NCBI RefSeq assembly: GCF_035013185.1
Contig: NZ_JAYGJO010000011.1
Span: 100,587 to 164,586, forward strand
From: Acerihabitans sp035013185
Lineage (GTDB): Bacteria > Pseudomonadota > Gammaproteobacteria > Enterobacterales > Enterobacteriaceae
Length of the DNA: 64,000 nt
Direction of reading: 5' to 3'
Part shown: piece by piece, positions 16,860 through 25,219 of the stretch
How the letters are laid out: each line of letters begins with the position of its first letter
Numbering within the stretch: the stretch's first letter is position 1
The notes under the pieces: model-generated
What the model was told of the DNA's origin: nothing
The model's input: only the letters and a program-made list of their open reading frames with translations
The model's database searches: none
Program-made: the position numbers and the translations under genes

Positions 16860-16882
16860 CCCATGGCTAACCGGGGCATGTT

Positions 16883-18469
16883 ATGAATAATGCTGTTGAG
16901 ACCACACAGCCGTTGGTTGCGGTCAGGAAACTGTCGAAACGCTTTCCGGGCATACTGGCCAATGACCAGATTAGCCTCGATCTCTGGCCGGGAGAAGTTC
17001 ACGTCTTGCTTGGGGAAAATGGCGCAGGCAAGTCCACACTGGTCGGGATGCTGTCTGGGTTACAACAGCCGGATGAAGGCGAGATTGTGATTAACGGCCA
17101 CCGACAGGTCATCACGTCGCCCCGTCGGGCGCTACAGCTGGGTATCGGTACGGTTTTTCAACATTCCATGATGGTACCGACCCTGACGGTGGCTGAAAAT
17201 CTGGCCCTCGGGGAACCCTGGTGGCAACGGCCAAACCGTCAGCACTGTGCTCAGGAAATCGTCCGTATATCCCGTGAGATCGGTGTAAAGGTCAATCCAT
17301 CGAGTCCGGCCGGCGCACTGTCTTTGGGTGAACAGCAGCAGGCAGAGATTGTTCGCTCACTGTTGCGCGGCAGTCGTTTGCTTATTCTTGATGAAGCCAC
17401 CGCCATGCTCACGCCGCGCAATGCACAGGAGCTTGGCGAGTTAATGCGCCGTTTAGTGGCGCAAAACCTGGCGGTGGTGTTTATCACCCACAAACTCAAT
17501 GAAGCACTGGCTTATGGTGATCGGATTTCCGTACTGAGAAGCGGCCGTAAGGTCGGTGAAATCCCACCGGCGCGTTTAAAACAGCTCGATAACGCCGGTG
17601 CAATGCGTGAAGTCGTCAGCCTGATGTTTAATCTCGCCCCCCAACCCCCGTCGGACGTTGCCGCTGTGTTGCCCGTGCCCCACCCAGGGCTGCCGGTGTG
17701 GAAACCTAAGGACTTTAGCGGGGTAAAACCGCTGTTGGAGATCATGGCGCTAGGCATTACCGACGGTGAAATGTCGGTATCACATGTCGAGCTAAAAATC
17801 CGACCCGGGGAGATTCTAGGAATTGCCGGGATCGATGGCAACGGCCAGAAACAGCTCGCCGAGGGGGTTGCCGGACAGCGCCCGCTACGCGAAGGGCGGA
17901 TTTTTCTCCAGGGGACGTCTATCGAGGATCTTAGCATCGGTCAACGGCGGCGGCTCGGGTTGCGCTATGTCACCGACGATCGCCTCACGGAAGGCACCGT
18001 GGGTGGATTTTCCGTTGCCTTGAATCTGGTGCTAAAACAGATTGGTGAGGCACCCTTCTGGCAACGGGGCATTGAACAACCGGGTCGGATTGCCGAGCAC
18101 GCTCGGCGATTGATAAACGCATTTGATGTACGCACGCCGACTATCGATACAGCCTGCGGCACGCTGTCCGGTGGCAATATTCAGAAGGTGCTGCTGGCGC
18201 GGGAATTATCCGGTTTCACCAAAGCGGTACTTTTCGCCAAACCGACCTATGGCTTGGATTTGCAAAATATCGCCGCCACGCGGCGTCGAATACGTGAGGC
18301 GGCGGAACAAGGGCTAGCCGTGATGCTGATTTCAACCGATCTGGAAGAGATCATTGAGCTTGCCGATAACATCGCCGTGATGTCACAAGGACGTATCGTC
18401 GGTCAGGTGACCAACGGCAGCGAGGCCCGGCAACAGGTAGGTAAACTGATGAGTGGGATGACGTTATGA
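16883..18469 (+). CDS. ABC transporter ATPase, nucleoside/BMP type, two nucleotide-binding domains
   Basis: A 528-residue double ATPase. The first domain has Walker A GENGAGKST, the signature LSLGEQQQAEIVRSLLRG, Walker B LLILDEATAML and the switch His in FITHKLNEA. The second is degenerate, as usual in this branch: GIDGNGQKQL in place of Walker A, signature LSGGNIQKVLLAREL, and AVLFAKPTYGLD. It energises the two permeases encoded next. The gene overlaps the first permease gene by an ATGA. Family members pair with BMP binding proteins and import nucleosides or related heterocycles. Confidence 0.9.
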   Translation: MNNAVETTQPLVAVRKLSKRFPGILANDQISLDLWPGEVHVLLGENGAGKSTLVGMLSGLQQPDEGEIVINGHRQVITSPRRALQLGIGTVFQHSMMVPTLTVAENLALGEPWWQRPNRQHCAQEIVRISREIGVKVNPSSPAGALSLGEQQQAEIVRSLLRGSRLLILDEATAMLTPRNAQELGELMRRLVAQNLAVVFITHKLNEALAYGDRISVLRSGRKVGEIPPARLKQLDNAGAMREVVSLMFNLAPQPPSDVAAVLPVPHPGLPVWKPKDFSGVKPLLEIMALGITDGEMSVSHVELKIRPGEILGIAGIDGNGQKQLAEGVAGQRPLREGRIFLQGTSIEDLSIGQRRRLGLRYVTDDRLTEGTVGGFSVALNLVLKQIGEAPFWQRGIEQPGRIAEHARRLINAFDVRTPTIDTACGTLSGGNIQKVLLARELSGFTKAVLFAKPTYGLDLQNIAATRRRIREAAEQGLAVMLISTDLEEIIELADNIAVMSQGRIVGQVTNGSEARQQVGKLMSGMTL

Positions 18470-19566
18470 ACAGCCAGAGCAGCACGCCAGATTCACCGTT
18501 AACCGGGCACCAGACCGACACCAGACCACGGTTGGTAATGCCAACGTGGCTTATCAGCACCGCATTTTCAGTCGGCCCGGTCATTATTGCACTGCTGATC
18601 ACCGGTTCATTGCTGATGCTAATGGGGGTAAATCCGCTAACGTATTATGGCTACATTGTTCATAAAGGCTTATTGACCTCTTCCGGCATCCAGGCGACGT
18701 TAACCCATATGGGGCCACTGCTGTTGATCGCCGCCAGCCTGATAGTGGCGTTTCGCGCCGGGATATGGAATCTCGGGGGTGACGGCCAGTTTTTATTAGG
18801 GGCGGTACTGGCAGCAGCCTGCGCGCCAATCATGATCACCTGGCTACCCATGTGGCTGACATTACCCGTGTGCATGGTGCTGGGGGCGCTGATAGGCGGC
18901 GTATGGGCCTTGCTGCCTGGTTTTCTGAAAGCCTACCACCAGATAAATGAAATCATCACCACCATGATGATGTCGTTTCTTGGAATTTCGCTGGCCAATG
19001 TCTTGGTAAAGCTGGTGTTTTTAGATCCCGGCACCACGGTGCCGCAAACCCGCACGCTGGATATTAGCCATCGACTGCCCGCCGTATTCGGTAGCCAGAT
19101 TTCCAGTGGGTTGTTCATTGGCCTGGCGGCGATCGTTGCCGTGCATCTGCTGATGACCCGCACGTCATTTGGACTGCAACTGCGCGTCGTGGGCGCCAAT
19201 ACCCGAGCCGCCGTGCACGCCGGTCTGCCGGTCACCTGGCTGACGCTGGCAGTATTTGCGCTTTCTTCCGCACTGGCCGGACTGGCCGGTGCAGTGGATG
19301 TGCTGAGCATTCAGGGTAATGTCCGCGCCGACTGGAATCCGGCTTACAGTCTGACCATAGTGCCACTGGTTTTTCTGGCGAGGTTCAACGGTTATGCCAC
19401 CGTGCTGTTCGTGATGGCGTTTTCAATTTTGTCGATTGGCGGGGAAAGCGCTGCGCGCATGCTGGGCGTGCCGAATTTTTTCACCCTGGTCACCGTGGCA
19501 ATTTTGCTGATGGTACTGGCGTTATCCGAGTTGATTGAGCGCCGCCGTACGGCAAAAAGGAGCTGA
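18466..19566 (+). CDS. ABC transporter permease 1 (BMP/nucleoside type)
   Basis: A 366-residue membrane protein with about 8-10 hydrophobic segments and the BPD_transp_2 pattern: GIWNLGGDGQFLLGAVLAA, GFLKAYHQINEIITTMMMSF and FGLQLRVVGANTRAAVHAGL. It forms one half of the membrane channel. An ATGA overlap joins it to the ATPase gene and a further overlap joins it to the second permease gene, so the three are translationally coupled. Confidence 0.9.
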   Translation: MNSQSSTPDSPLTGHQTDTRPRLVMPTWLISTAFSVGPVIIALLITGSLLMLMGVNPLTYYGYIVHKGLLTSSGIQATLTHMGPLLLIAASLIVAFRAGIWNLGGDGQFLLGAVLAAACAPIMITWLPMWLTLPVCMVLGALIGGVWALLPGFLKAYHQINEIITTMMMSFLGISLANVLVKLVFLDPGTTVPQTRTLDISHRLPAVFGSQISSGLFIGLAAIVAVHLLMTRTSFGLQLRVVGANTRAAVHAGLPVTWLTLAVFALSSALAGLAGAVDVLSIQGNVRADWNPAYSLTIVPLVFLARFNGYATVLFVMAFSILSIGGESAARMLGVPNFFTLVTVAILLMVLALSELIERRRTAKRS

Positions 19567-20501
19567 TGATGGATCTTTTCACACAGGCGTTTCTCACTGC
19601 GTTATTGGTTGGGGTCGTCACCTCGGGACTGCCGCTGCTGCTGGCCGGATTGGGGGAACAGATTTCGGAAAAAGCCGGTGTTTTGAATATCGGCATTGAG
19701 GGCATGATGCTGATGGGCGCGTATCTGGGATTTTATGTCGCCTGGCGCAGCGACTCGTTAGCGCTGGGATTTGTCGGGGGCGCGGCCGGTGGCCTACTGG
19801 TCGCCGCCTTGATGATGATATTCTGTGTCTGGCTGGGGCTAAACCAGATTGTTATCGGCATTGCGCTCACGCTCGGTGCCGAAGGTGCCACCGCCTTATT
19901 GCATTATATCCAGTTCAGCCGCACCTACCCACGTCTTGGCAGTATTGAATCGCTAGCGATACCTGGACTTTCCACCATTCCGGTCATTGGGCGCGCACTG
20001 TTTAATCAACCGGCCATCGTTTATTTGTCGATAGCCGCCATCGCGCTACTGGCCCTCGTCTACCGCCATAGCAATCTGGGACTATATCTTCAGGCGGCAG
20101 GCGATAAACCCGCCGCACTGGATTCGGCCGGGGTCGATGTGATCCGCACACGCAGCGTGGCGGTACTGATCACCGGTGTCATGGCCGGGCTGGGTGGTGC
20201 TTACATGGCCAACGTCGGTGCGGGACTGTTTATTCCCTTCATGACCAATGGCAGCGGTTTCATCGGTATCGTGCTGGCGATGTTGGCCCGCGGTCGTCCG
20301 TTATGGGTGCTGGGGGGGGCCACACTGTTCGGCGGTTGCCTGTCCTTGGCCACCGCGCTACAGGTGGCGGGCGTGGATATCCCAACCGACGTGATCCAGA
20401 TGCTGCCATTTACGGCGGTGATGCTGGTGTTACTGCTGTTTGGACGGCATGCCCGCTTACCCAATGCGCTAGGCGTGGCGTATCTTCGGGGCGAACGTTA
20501 A
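19566..20501 (+). CDS. ABC transporter permease 2 (BMP/nucleoside type)
   Basis: A 311-residue membrane protein, the second channel half. It shows GEQISEKAGVLNIGIEGMMLMGAYLGFYVA, GLNQIVIGIALTLGAEG and NLGLYLQAAGDKPAALDSAGVD, all typical of the partner permease in BMP importers. The start ATG at 19566 overlaps the preceding stop; ATG at 19569 is equally possible. It ends the operon, and a strong hairpin follows at 20618-20646. Confidence 0.9.
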   Translation: MMDLFTQAFLTALLVGVVTSGLPLLLAGLGEQISEKAGVLNIGIEGMMLMGAYLGFYVAWRSDSLALGFVGGAAGGLLVAALMMIFCVWLGLNQIVIGIALTLGAEGATALLHYIQFSRTYPRLGSIESLAIPGLSTIPVIGRALFNQPAIVYLSIAAIALLALVYRHSNLGLYLQAAGDKPAALDSAGVDVIRTRSVAVLITGVMAGLGGAYMANVGAGLFIPFMTNGSGFIGIVLAMLARGRPLWVLGGATLFGGCLSLATALQVAGVDIPTDVIQMLPFTAVMLVLLLFGRHARLPNALGVAYLRGER

Positions 20502-20617
20502 CCAATGACTCGAGGCGTATTATTTAGTTATTTTCTTTTTTCTACACCTACAGTTAATCCCATAAACTGACGATAACACCTCCTAAGACCATGCGTATCA
20601 CGCATCTGGATCAATCG

Positions 20618-20646
20618 AAGTCACGGCGGTTATAACGCCGTGACTT
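20618..20646 (+). terminator. hairpin after the importer operon
   Basis: A perfect 11-bp inverted repeat, AAGTCACGGCG at 20618-20628 and CGCCGTGACTT at 20636-20646, with a 7-base loop, 117 bases after the last permease gene. It is likely to separate the importer from the NTF2-like gene. Confidence 0.55.
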
Positions 20647-20678
20647 ATTCCCCATAGTTCATAACGAAGGGAAAAATC

Positions 20679-21134
20679 ATGATCGACACGCATTCTGTTG
20701 CCGCGCCCATTTCGGCAATCATTGAACAATTAACAAATGTTTATCGCCAGCTCGATGAGAGCCATCTGGCGATATTACCCGAGATTTACCATGCAGAGGT
20801 GGTATTTATCAACCCCATAAGTCAACGCAGTGGCATCGATGCGCTGGTAAATTATTACAGCCAACTGCTTACGAAAATGAATTATTTCCATTTGGATATT
20901 CATAAATCGCTCATTGTCGGCGACGAAGCCACATTATTTTGGCGTATGCGTTATTCACACCCGGCATGTGACGATGGTGAAGCGCTGGAACTCGAGGGGA
21001 TAAGCCATATCAAAATCGCCGATCAACGTATCCTGTACCAACAGGATTATTATGATTTGGGCGCCATGATCTATGAACATGTGCCGCTGCTGGGTAACGC
21101 GATAAAAGCGCTAAAAAACCGGCTTAAACGATGA
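20679..21134 (+). CDS. NTF2-like family protein
   Basis: A 151-residue NTF2/SnoaL-fold protein: IEQLTNVYRQLDESHLAILPEIYHAEVVFINPIS, HKSLIVGDEATLFWRMRYSHP, EGISHIKIADQRILYQQDYYDLGAMIYEHVPLLG. The DYYDxGAMIYEHVPLLG ending is shared by a gammaproteobacterial group usually found beside sigma/ChrR stress clusters; none of those genes is here. AGGGA lies upstream of the ATG. It differs from the NTF2-like protein in the pyridine operon. Function unknown. Confidence 0.75.
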   Translation: MIDTHSVAAPISAIIEQLTNVYRQLDESHLAILPEIYHAEVVFINPISQRSGIDALVNYYSQLLTKMNYFHLDIHKSLIVGDEATLFWRMRYSHPACDDGEALELEGISHIKIADQRILYQQDYYDLGAMIYEHVPLLGNAIKALKNRLKR

Positions 21135-21164
21135 GTCATCGCTGGTGATAATGCACCTGGCGAC

Positions 21165-21611
21165 TTAACTGTCGCCAACATGATCAACCTGCCCGATCGC
21201 TTCGCGGTCAACATTGACGACTGGCCAGGTGGTGTTTTGCAGCACGATCCTGTAACCATCATGATCTTCATAGGTCAAACCATTGACCTGCCAATATTGA
21301 TTGAATGCCTCAACTTCGATAAAACCTGCCTCAACCATGTTATGGCAGGACAATGCCCATTGTTGCTGATCGGCAATGTAAAAAACCAGCAAATCTTCAG
21401 CCGATGGCGACGGTAAAACCGGATGGGTGTGGCATTGGGTAAATTCGATATGACAGCATAATTCTTCAGCGCCTAACATCACACCGCTGAAACCGTCATG
21501 ATGACTGAAGCAGGCTATCCGCTTTAAGCCGAGGCCATGGCAATACATCTCACCACTCTTGGTGATATCCGTGACCGGTCTCTCGTTTCTTGCCCAGTTC
21601 TGAATCGTCAA
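21165..21611 (-). CDS. VOC (glyoxalase/bleomycin-resistance) family protein, probably an altered 5' end
   Basis: The body matches YycE-like VOC proteins: RPVTDITKSGEMYCHGLGLKRI, HHDGFSGVMLGAEELCCHIEF, LLVFYIADQQQW, EAFNQYWQVNGLTYEDHDGYRIVLQN. Metal-type His and Glu residues occur in HIEF and the DGYRIVLQ strand. The only available start is a TTG at 21611 with no ribosome binding site, and an in-frame TAA lies seven codons upstream. In the other frame a separate N-terminus begins at 21705. The gene may be read inefficiently or be dead. Confidence 0.55.
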   Translation of the reverse strand: MTIQNWARNERPVTDITKSGEMYCHGLGLKRIACFSHHDGFSGVMLGAEELCCHIEFTQCHTHPVLPSPSAEDLLVFYIADQQQWALSCHNMVEAGFIEVEAFNQYWQVNGLTYEDHDGYRIVLQNTTWPVVNVDREAIGQVDHVGDS

Positions 21612-21705
21612 TGGCCTTGCCCAACATCCTTAACGCGGCGATGACGCTGGGTGCGGCTTGTTCAAAAGCAGGCCAATCGCTTCGGCGTTCAAATAAAGCT
21701 GTCAT
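21550..21705 (-). pseudogene. 5' remnant resembling a carboxymuconolactone decarboxylase/AhpD-like gene
   Basis: A 51-codon frame from an ATG at 21705 with GGAG upstream, so translation initiates well here. The product includes FEQAAPSVIAALRMLGKAID, like the first 40 residues of the CMD/AhpD family, which normally continue with a LVKxRASQxNGC block. Instead the frame runs into the VOC gene out of frame and stops at 21550. The simplest reading is a deletion joining the head of one gene to the body of the next. Family assignment of so short a piece is tentative. Confidence 0.4.
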
Positions 21706-21766
21706 AGCGCACTCCAAATAGTTAATTAAAGGACTCTACTGCACGGGGTTTTGGCTTGTCATTCTC

Positions 21767-21801
21767 AAACTATCTCAAAAAAACAATTATTGAGATAGTT
21801 T
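21767..21801. promoter_or_regulatory. perfect 12-bp inverted repeat, operator candidate
   Basis: AAACTATCTCAA at 21767-21778 is repeated in inverse as TTGAGATAGTTT at 21790-21801, with an 11-base gap, 62 bases before the CMD-like start. No gene ends here, so a repressor site for the CMD/VOC unit fits better than a terminator. The remainder of 21802-22041 holds nothing I recognise. Confidence 0.5.
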
Positions 21802-22041
21802 ATTCATTCTGGCGATACTGTATCGGGTGATACTAGGACGAATAGAGTATTTTTTTACTGAACCATCGCGCGCCAACCGGAGTTGATAGCCTACTGAGGT
21901 CGGTCGTTCATACCCGCGCCGGTATGGGAGGCCTGTTGTTATGGTTCTGCGGTCTGACGGTTGTCTGGTTTGTCATGTTTTGCGATTAATGCATCGGATC
22001 GAAAATCACTGCGGGGAATGCTGCATTAAGCCCAGCTTTGG

Positions 22042-22344
22042 TTAAGCTGATTGCGACAAGATAGCGTCCAGCAAGCCCGGAAAACGACCCTGCAGTTCAC
22101 TACGGCGCAACGAGTTGATATGGGTGGTGCCAACATTTTTGGTGTGAACCAGGCCGGCATCGCGCAATACGCGAAAATGGTGGGAAACGCTGGATTTAGG
22201 CCGGCCACCGTCCAGTTCACCGCAGCTGGCTTCGCCCAGTTGGCCGAGACGCCGCACAATCTCCAGACGCACCGGGTCGCTCAAGGCGTAAAGTACGCGC
22301 TCGAGAATAAATTCATTGGCAGTGGGGTGTTTGTAAGGACGCAT
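22042..22344 (-). CDS. ArsR-family winged-helix repressor
   Basis: A 100-residue regulator starting MRPYKHPTANEF at 22344, which fits the family length better than the longer frame to 22419. The winged helix is clear: ILERVLYALSDPVRLEIVRRLGQ, CGELDGGRPKSSVSHHFRVLRDAGLVHTKNVG. It lacks the CxC metal site of arsenic sensors, and Cys occurs only in ASCGEL. It is divergent from the old-yellow-enzyme gene and probably controls it. Confidence 0.8.
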   Translation of the reverse strand: MRPYKHPTANEFILERVLYALSDPVRLEIVRRLGQLGEASCGELDGGRPKSSVSHHFRVLRDAGLVHTKNVGTTHINSLRRSELQGRFPGLLDAILSQSA

Positions 22345-22376
22345 AACAAAAGTATAGCGAAAAAGTTGCCACAAAT

Positions 22377-22404
22377 CTATTATTCGAATATTATCGAAAT
22401 ATAG
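22377..22404. promoter_or_regulatory. ArsR-type operator candidate
   Basis: An imperfect 28-base palindrome (20 of 28 positions symmetric) with ATTCGAA-type cores, containing the perfect 10-mer TATTCGAATA at 22381-22390. It lies between the divergent arsR-like and flavin oxidoreductase starts. Confidence 0.5.
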
Positions 22405-22443
22405 AACCAGTAACATCACTCGCTATAAAGGCAGGATAAGAAT

Positions 22444-23532
22444 ATGTCAGCACTGTTTCAACCATTTACGTTAAAGGGTATCACGCTGCGCAACCGTATC
22501 GCCGTGCCGCCGATGTGCATGTATAGTGCCAAGGACGGTCTGATTAACGACTGGCATCAGGTGCATCTGGCCTCACTGGCGCGTGGTGGTGCCGGTCTGG
22601 TGATCGTTGAGGCGACCGCCGTGGCACCTGAGGGCCGGATCACCCCCGGCTGCGCCGGCATTTGGAATGACGATCTGGCCCAGGCATTTGTGCCGGCGGT
22701 CAAGGCTATCAAAGCAGCCGGCGCCGTGCCCGGCATCCAGATTGGCCACGCCGGACGTAAGGCCAGCGCCAACGTTCCTTGGGAAGGCGATGACCATATT
22801 CCCGCTGGCGATCCTCGCGGCTGGCAGACCATTGCCCCCTCGTCCATCGCCTTCGGCGCCAATTTGCCCAAGCTACCGCAGGCCATGTCGCTTGACGATA
22901 TCGCCCGGGTACGCGATGACTTTGTGGCGGCGGCCCGCCGGGCCCGCGACGCCGGGTTCGAGTGGCTAGAGTTGCACTTCGCCCACGGCTATCTGGCCCA
23001 GAGCTTTTTCTCCGCTCATTCCAACCAGCGTAGTGACCAATACGGCGGCAGCGCGGAAAATCGCGGCCGTTTTCTGCTGGAAACCCTGGCAGCGGTGCGT
23101 GAAGTGTGGCCGGAGCATCTGCCCCTGACTGCCCGTTTTGGCGTATTGGAATTCGACGGACGCGACGAACAAACCCTGATGGAATCCATTGAACTGACGC
23201 GGCGTTTTAAACTCGCCGGACTGGATATGCTCAGCGTCAGCATCGGTTTCTCCACCCCTGAGGCCAATATCCCTTGGGGACCGGGTTTTATGGGCCCCAT
23301 TGCCCAGCGGGTACGCCGGGAAGCCGGGATACCGGTGGCGTCAGCCTGGGGCTTTGGCACGCCGGCCATTGCTGAACAGGCGGTGAAAGAACAGCAGTTG
23401 GATCTGGTGATGGTCGGCAAAGCTCATCTGGCCGATCCGCACTGGAGTTATTTTGCCGCCCGTGAACTGGGCATTGACCGGCCATCCTGGGTATTACCGG
23501 CGCCTTATGCTCACTGGCTGGAACGTTATTAG
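22444..23532 (+). CDS. old yellow enzyme, XenA/YqjM-type NAD(P)H:flavin oxidoreductase
   Basis: A 362-residue FMN-dependent ene-reductase. Hallmarks of the thermophilic-like/XenA branch are Cys in VPPMCMYSA near residue 25, the block NDWHQVHLASLARGGAGLVIVEATAV, the substrate-binding His pair in LELHFAHGYLAQSFFS, and GRFLLETLAAV. These enzymes reduce activated C=C bonds and nitro compounds in the cytoplasm. ArsR control suggests induction by an electrophile. A terminator hairpin follows at 23585-23613. Confidence 0.9.
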   Translation: MSALFQPFTLKGITLRNRIAVPPMCMYSAKDGLINDWHQVHLASLARGGAGLVIVEATAVAPEGRITPGCAGIWNDDLAQAFVPAVKAIKAAGAVPGIQIGHAGRKASANVPWEGDDHIPAGDPRGWQTIAPSSIAFGANLPKLPQAMSLDDIARVRDDFVAAARRARDAGFEWLELHFAHGYLAQSFFSAHSNQRSDQYGGSAENRGRFLLETLAAVREVWPEHLPLTARFGVLEFDGRDEQTLMESIELTRRFKLAGLDMLSVSIGFSTPEANIPWGPGFMGPIAQRVRREAGIPVASAWGFGTPAIAEQAVKEQQLDLVMVGKAHLADPHWSYFAARELGIDRPSWVLPAPYAHWLERY

Positions 23533-23584
23533 GCGTCATCCTGCCTATCAACCAACATAAATCACCGAAATGAGTTGATCGGAG

Positions 23585-23613
23585 AAGGCAGTACGGCAAC
23601 AGGGTACTGCCTT
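23585..23613 (+). terminator. rho-independent terminator after the flavin oxidoreductase
   Basis: A perfect 10-bp stem, AAGGCAGTAC at 23585-23594 and GTACTGCCTT at 23604-23613, with a 9-base loop, followed by a T-rich stretch. Confidence 0.65.
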
Positions 23614-23757
23614 GGTATTGTTTGTTTCCTGCATTGCACTCAACGATGTTTATTGGGTACGCGTTTTACCTCAAAGCCTCCCATTGCCATGGTTAACACA
23701 TTGTGATAAATCTTGTTAACTCCCCCTCATTGCAGGGGTTAGCGTATTCCCACTCAC

Positions 23758-23796
23758 TATTTGGACGCGCTATTTGGACGCGCTATTTGGACGCAC
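23758..23796 (+). repeat. three tandem 13-bp repeats carrying the ribosome binding site
   Basis: CTATTTGGACGCG occurs at 23758-23770 and 23771-23783, and with one change (final A) at 23784-23796. The GNAT start codon follows one base later. The last copy supplies the TTGGA ribosome binding sequence, so there are three candidate sites in a row. Confidence 0.85.
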
Positions 23797-23797
23797 T

Positions 23798-24400
23798 ATG
23801 GATACACATTTTCCCCCGTTAATCCAACCCCTATTAACCGGCAATCTTATCGAACTGCGCCCTTTGCAACCAGATCATCGCCAGGCGCTGCTGAACGCCG
23901 CCGCGGATGGAGAATTATGGAATTTGAAGGTCACAGCGGTCCCCGGACCCGACACGGTTGAGGGTTACATCGCCACGGCAATGGCACAACGGCAGGCCGG
24001 CACGGCAATGCCTTATATCATCGTGTGTCGTGATACCGATCGGGCGGTGGGCTGTACCCGCTTATGGAAAATGGATCCGCTGAATAGGAACCTGGAAATT
24101 GGTCATACCTGGCTGAGTGGGTCGGTGCAACGCACCGGCGTTAATACGGAGGCGAAATTTTTGTTATTGCAGTATGCCTTTGAGACGCTCAACTGTATTC
24201 GCGTTCAATTCACCACCGATGAACTTAATGAAACCTCGCGCGCAGCGATCTTGCGCCTCGGCGCAACCCAGGAAGGCATCATCCGCCATGAAAGGATCAT
24301 GCCCAATGGTCGCAAGCGCAATTCAGTGCGTTTTAGTCTTATTGATGACGACTGGTCTGAGGTAAAGGCCAGGTTACAACAAAAACGCCGTCTGGAGTAA
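23798..24400 (+). CDS. GNAT acetyltransferase, RimJ/RimL type
   Basis: A 200-residue N-acetyltransferase. It opens LLTGNLIELRPLQPDHRQAL, continues with VGCTRLWKMDPLNRNLEIGHTWLSGSVQRTGVNTEAKFLLLQYAF and ends with the acetyl-CoA fold segment VQFTTDELNETSRAAILRLGATQEGIIRHERIMPNGRKRNSVRFSLI. This resembles the YhhY/ribosomal-protein-serine acetyltransferase group acting on protein N-termini or small amines; the substrate is unknown. The ATG at 23798 is used; the upstream TTG frames lie inside the tandem repeat. Confidence 0.85.
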   Translation: MDTHFPPLIQPLLTGNLIELRPLQPDHRQALLNAAADGELWNLKVTAVPGPDTVEGYIATAMAQRQAGTAMPYIIVCRDTDRAVGCTRLWKMDPLNRNLEIGHTWLSGSVQRTGVNTEAKFLLLQYAFETLNCIRVQFTTDELNETSRAAILRLGATQEGIIRHERIMPNGRKRNSVRFSLIDDDWSEVKARLQQKRRLE

Positions 24401-24503
24401 CAACCAAGGCGCCGGTAGGGATGAAAACCGCTGGCGCTTCGCCGCCCTCGCCTTTAGACTTGCAAGATCATTTCCAAAACTATTGTTATATGGATATTAC
24501 CGC

Positions 24504-25190
24504 ATGCCAACTGCCTACACGCTGACTGCCAGCGAGCCGGTCAATCAACAGATTTACCGTTTGTTGCGCCAGGATATCGTGACGTGCGAGATTGCGCCGG
24601 GCACACTGTTATCTGAAAAAGAAATATCCATCCGCTTTGCGGTATCGCGACAGCCGGTGCGCGAAGCCTTTATAAAATTGGCTGAAGCAGGATTAATTCA
24701 GGTATTGCCACAGCGCGGCACCTTTGTCAGAAAAATTTCCCTACGTCGTGTTGCCGATGGGCGTTTTATTCGCGAGGCCCTGGAAACCGCCGTGGTACGT
24801 CGTGCCGCCGTCGATGCCACTGCCGACTACCTGACCAAACTCGATCACAATATTGAATTGCAAAAATTGGCCGCGCAAAATCACAACAGCCAGGACTTTT
24901 TGCAGCTTGACGATGAATTTCACCGGTTAATTGCCTTAAGCATTGATTGTGAGCTGGCATGGAATACGGTGGAAAACATTAAAGCGGCGATGGACCGGGT
25001 GCGTTATTTAACCTTGCGCGAAGTTTCGCCGCCAGACCAACTGGTTGCTCAGCATATCGGTATTTTAAACGCCATCAAATCCAAAGATGCGGATGTTGCC
25101 GAAGACGCCATGCGCCGCCATTTGCGGGAAATGATCGTCTCCATTGCCCCCATTGCTCAGAACAATAGCGACTGGTTCGACGATAACTGA
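24504..25190 (+). CDS. rspR: GntR/FCD regulator, RspR-like
   Basis: A 228-residue regulator close to E. coli RspR (YdfH): PVNQQIYRLLRQDIVTCEIAPGTLLSEKEIS, VSRQPVREAFIKLAEAGLIQVLPQRGTFVRKIS, the FCD domain with LDDEFHRLIALSIDCELAW, and the ending NSDWFDDN. RspR represses rspAB, a dehydratase/dehydrogenase pair, in E. coli. No rspAB genes lie here; the neighbours are the GNAT gene and a convergent beta-galactosidase gene. The start MPTAYTL at 24504 is preferred to 24483. Confidence 0.8.
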   Translation: MPTAYTLTASEPVNQQIYRLLRQDIVTCEIAPGTLLSEKEISIRFAVSRQPVREAFIKLAEAGLIQVLPQRGTFVRKISLRRVADGRFIREALETAVVRRAAVDATADYLTKLDHNIELQKLAAQNHNSQDFLQLDDEFHRLIALSIDCELAWNTVENIKAAMDRVRYLTLREVSPPDQLVAQHIGILNAIKSKDADVAEDAMRRHLREMIVSIAPIAQNNSDWFDDN

Positions 25191-25219
25191 ACGGCTGGCT
25201 AACGCTGCACGTCATGTTT

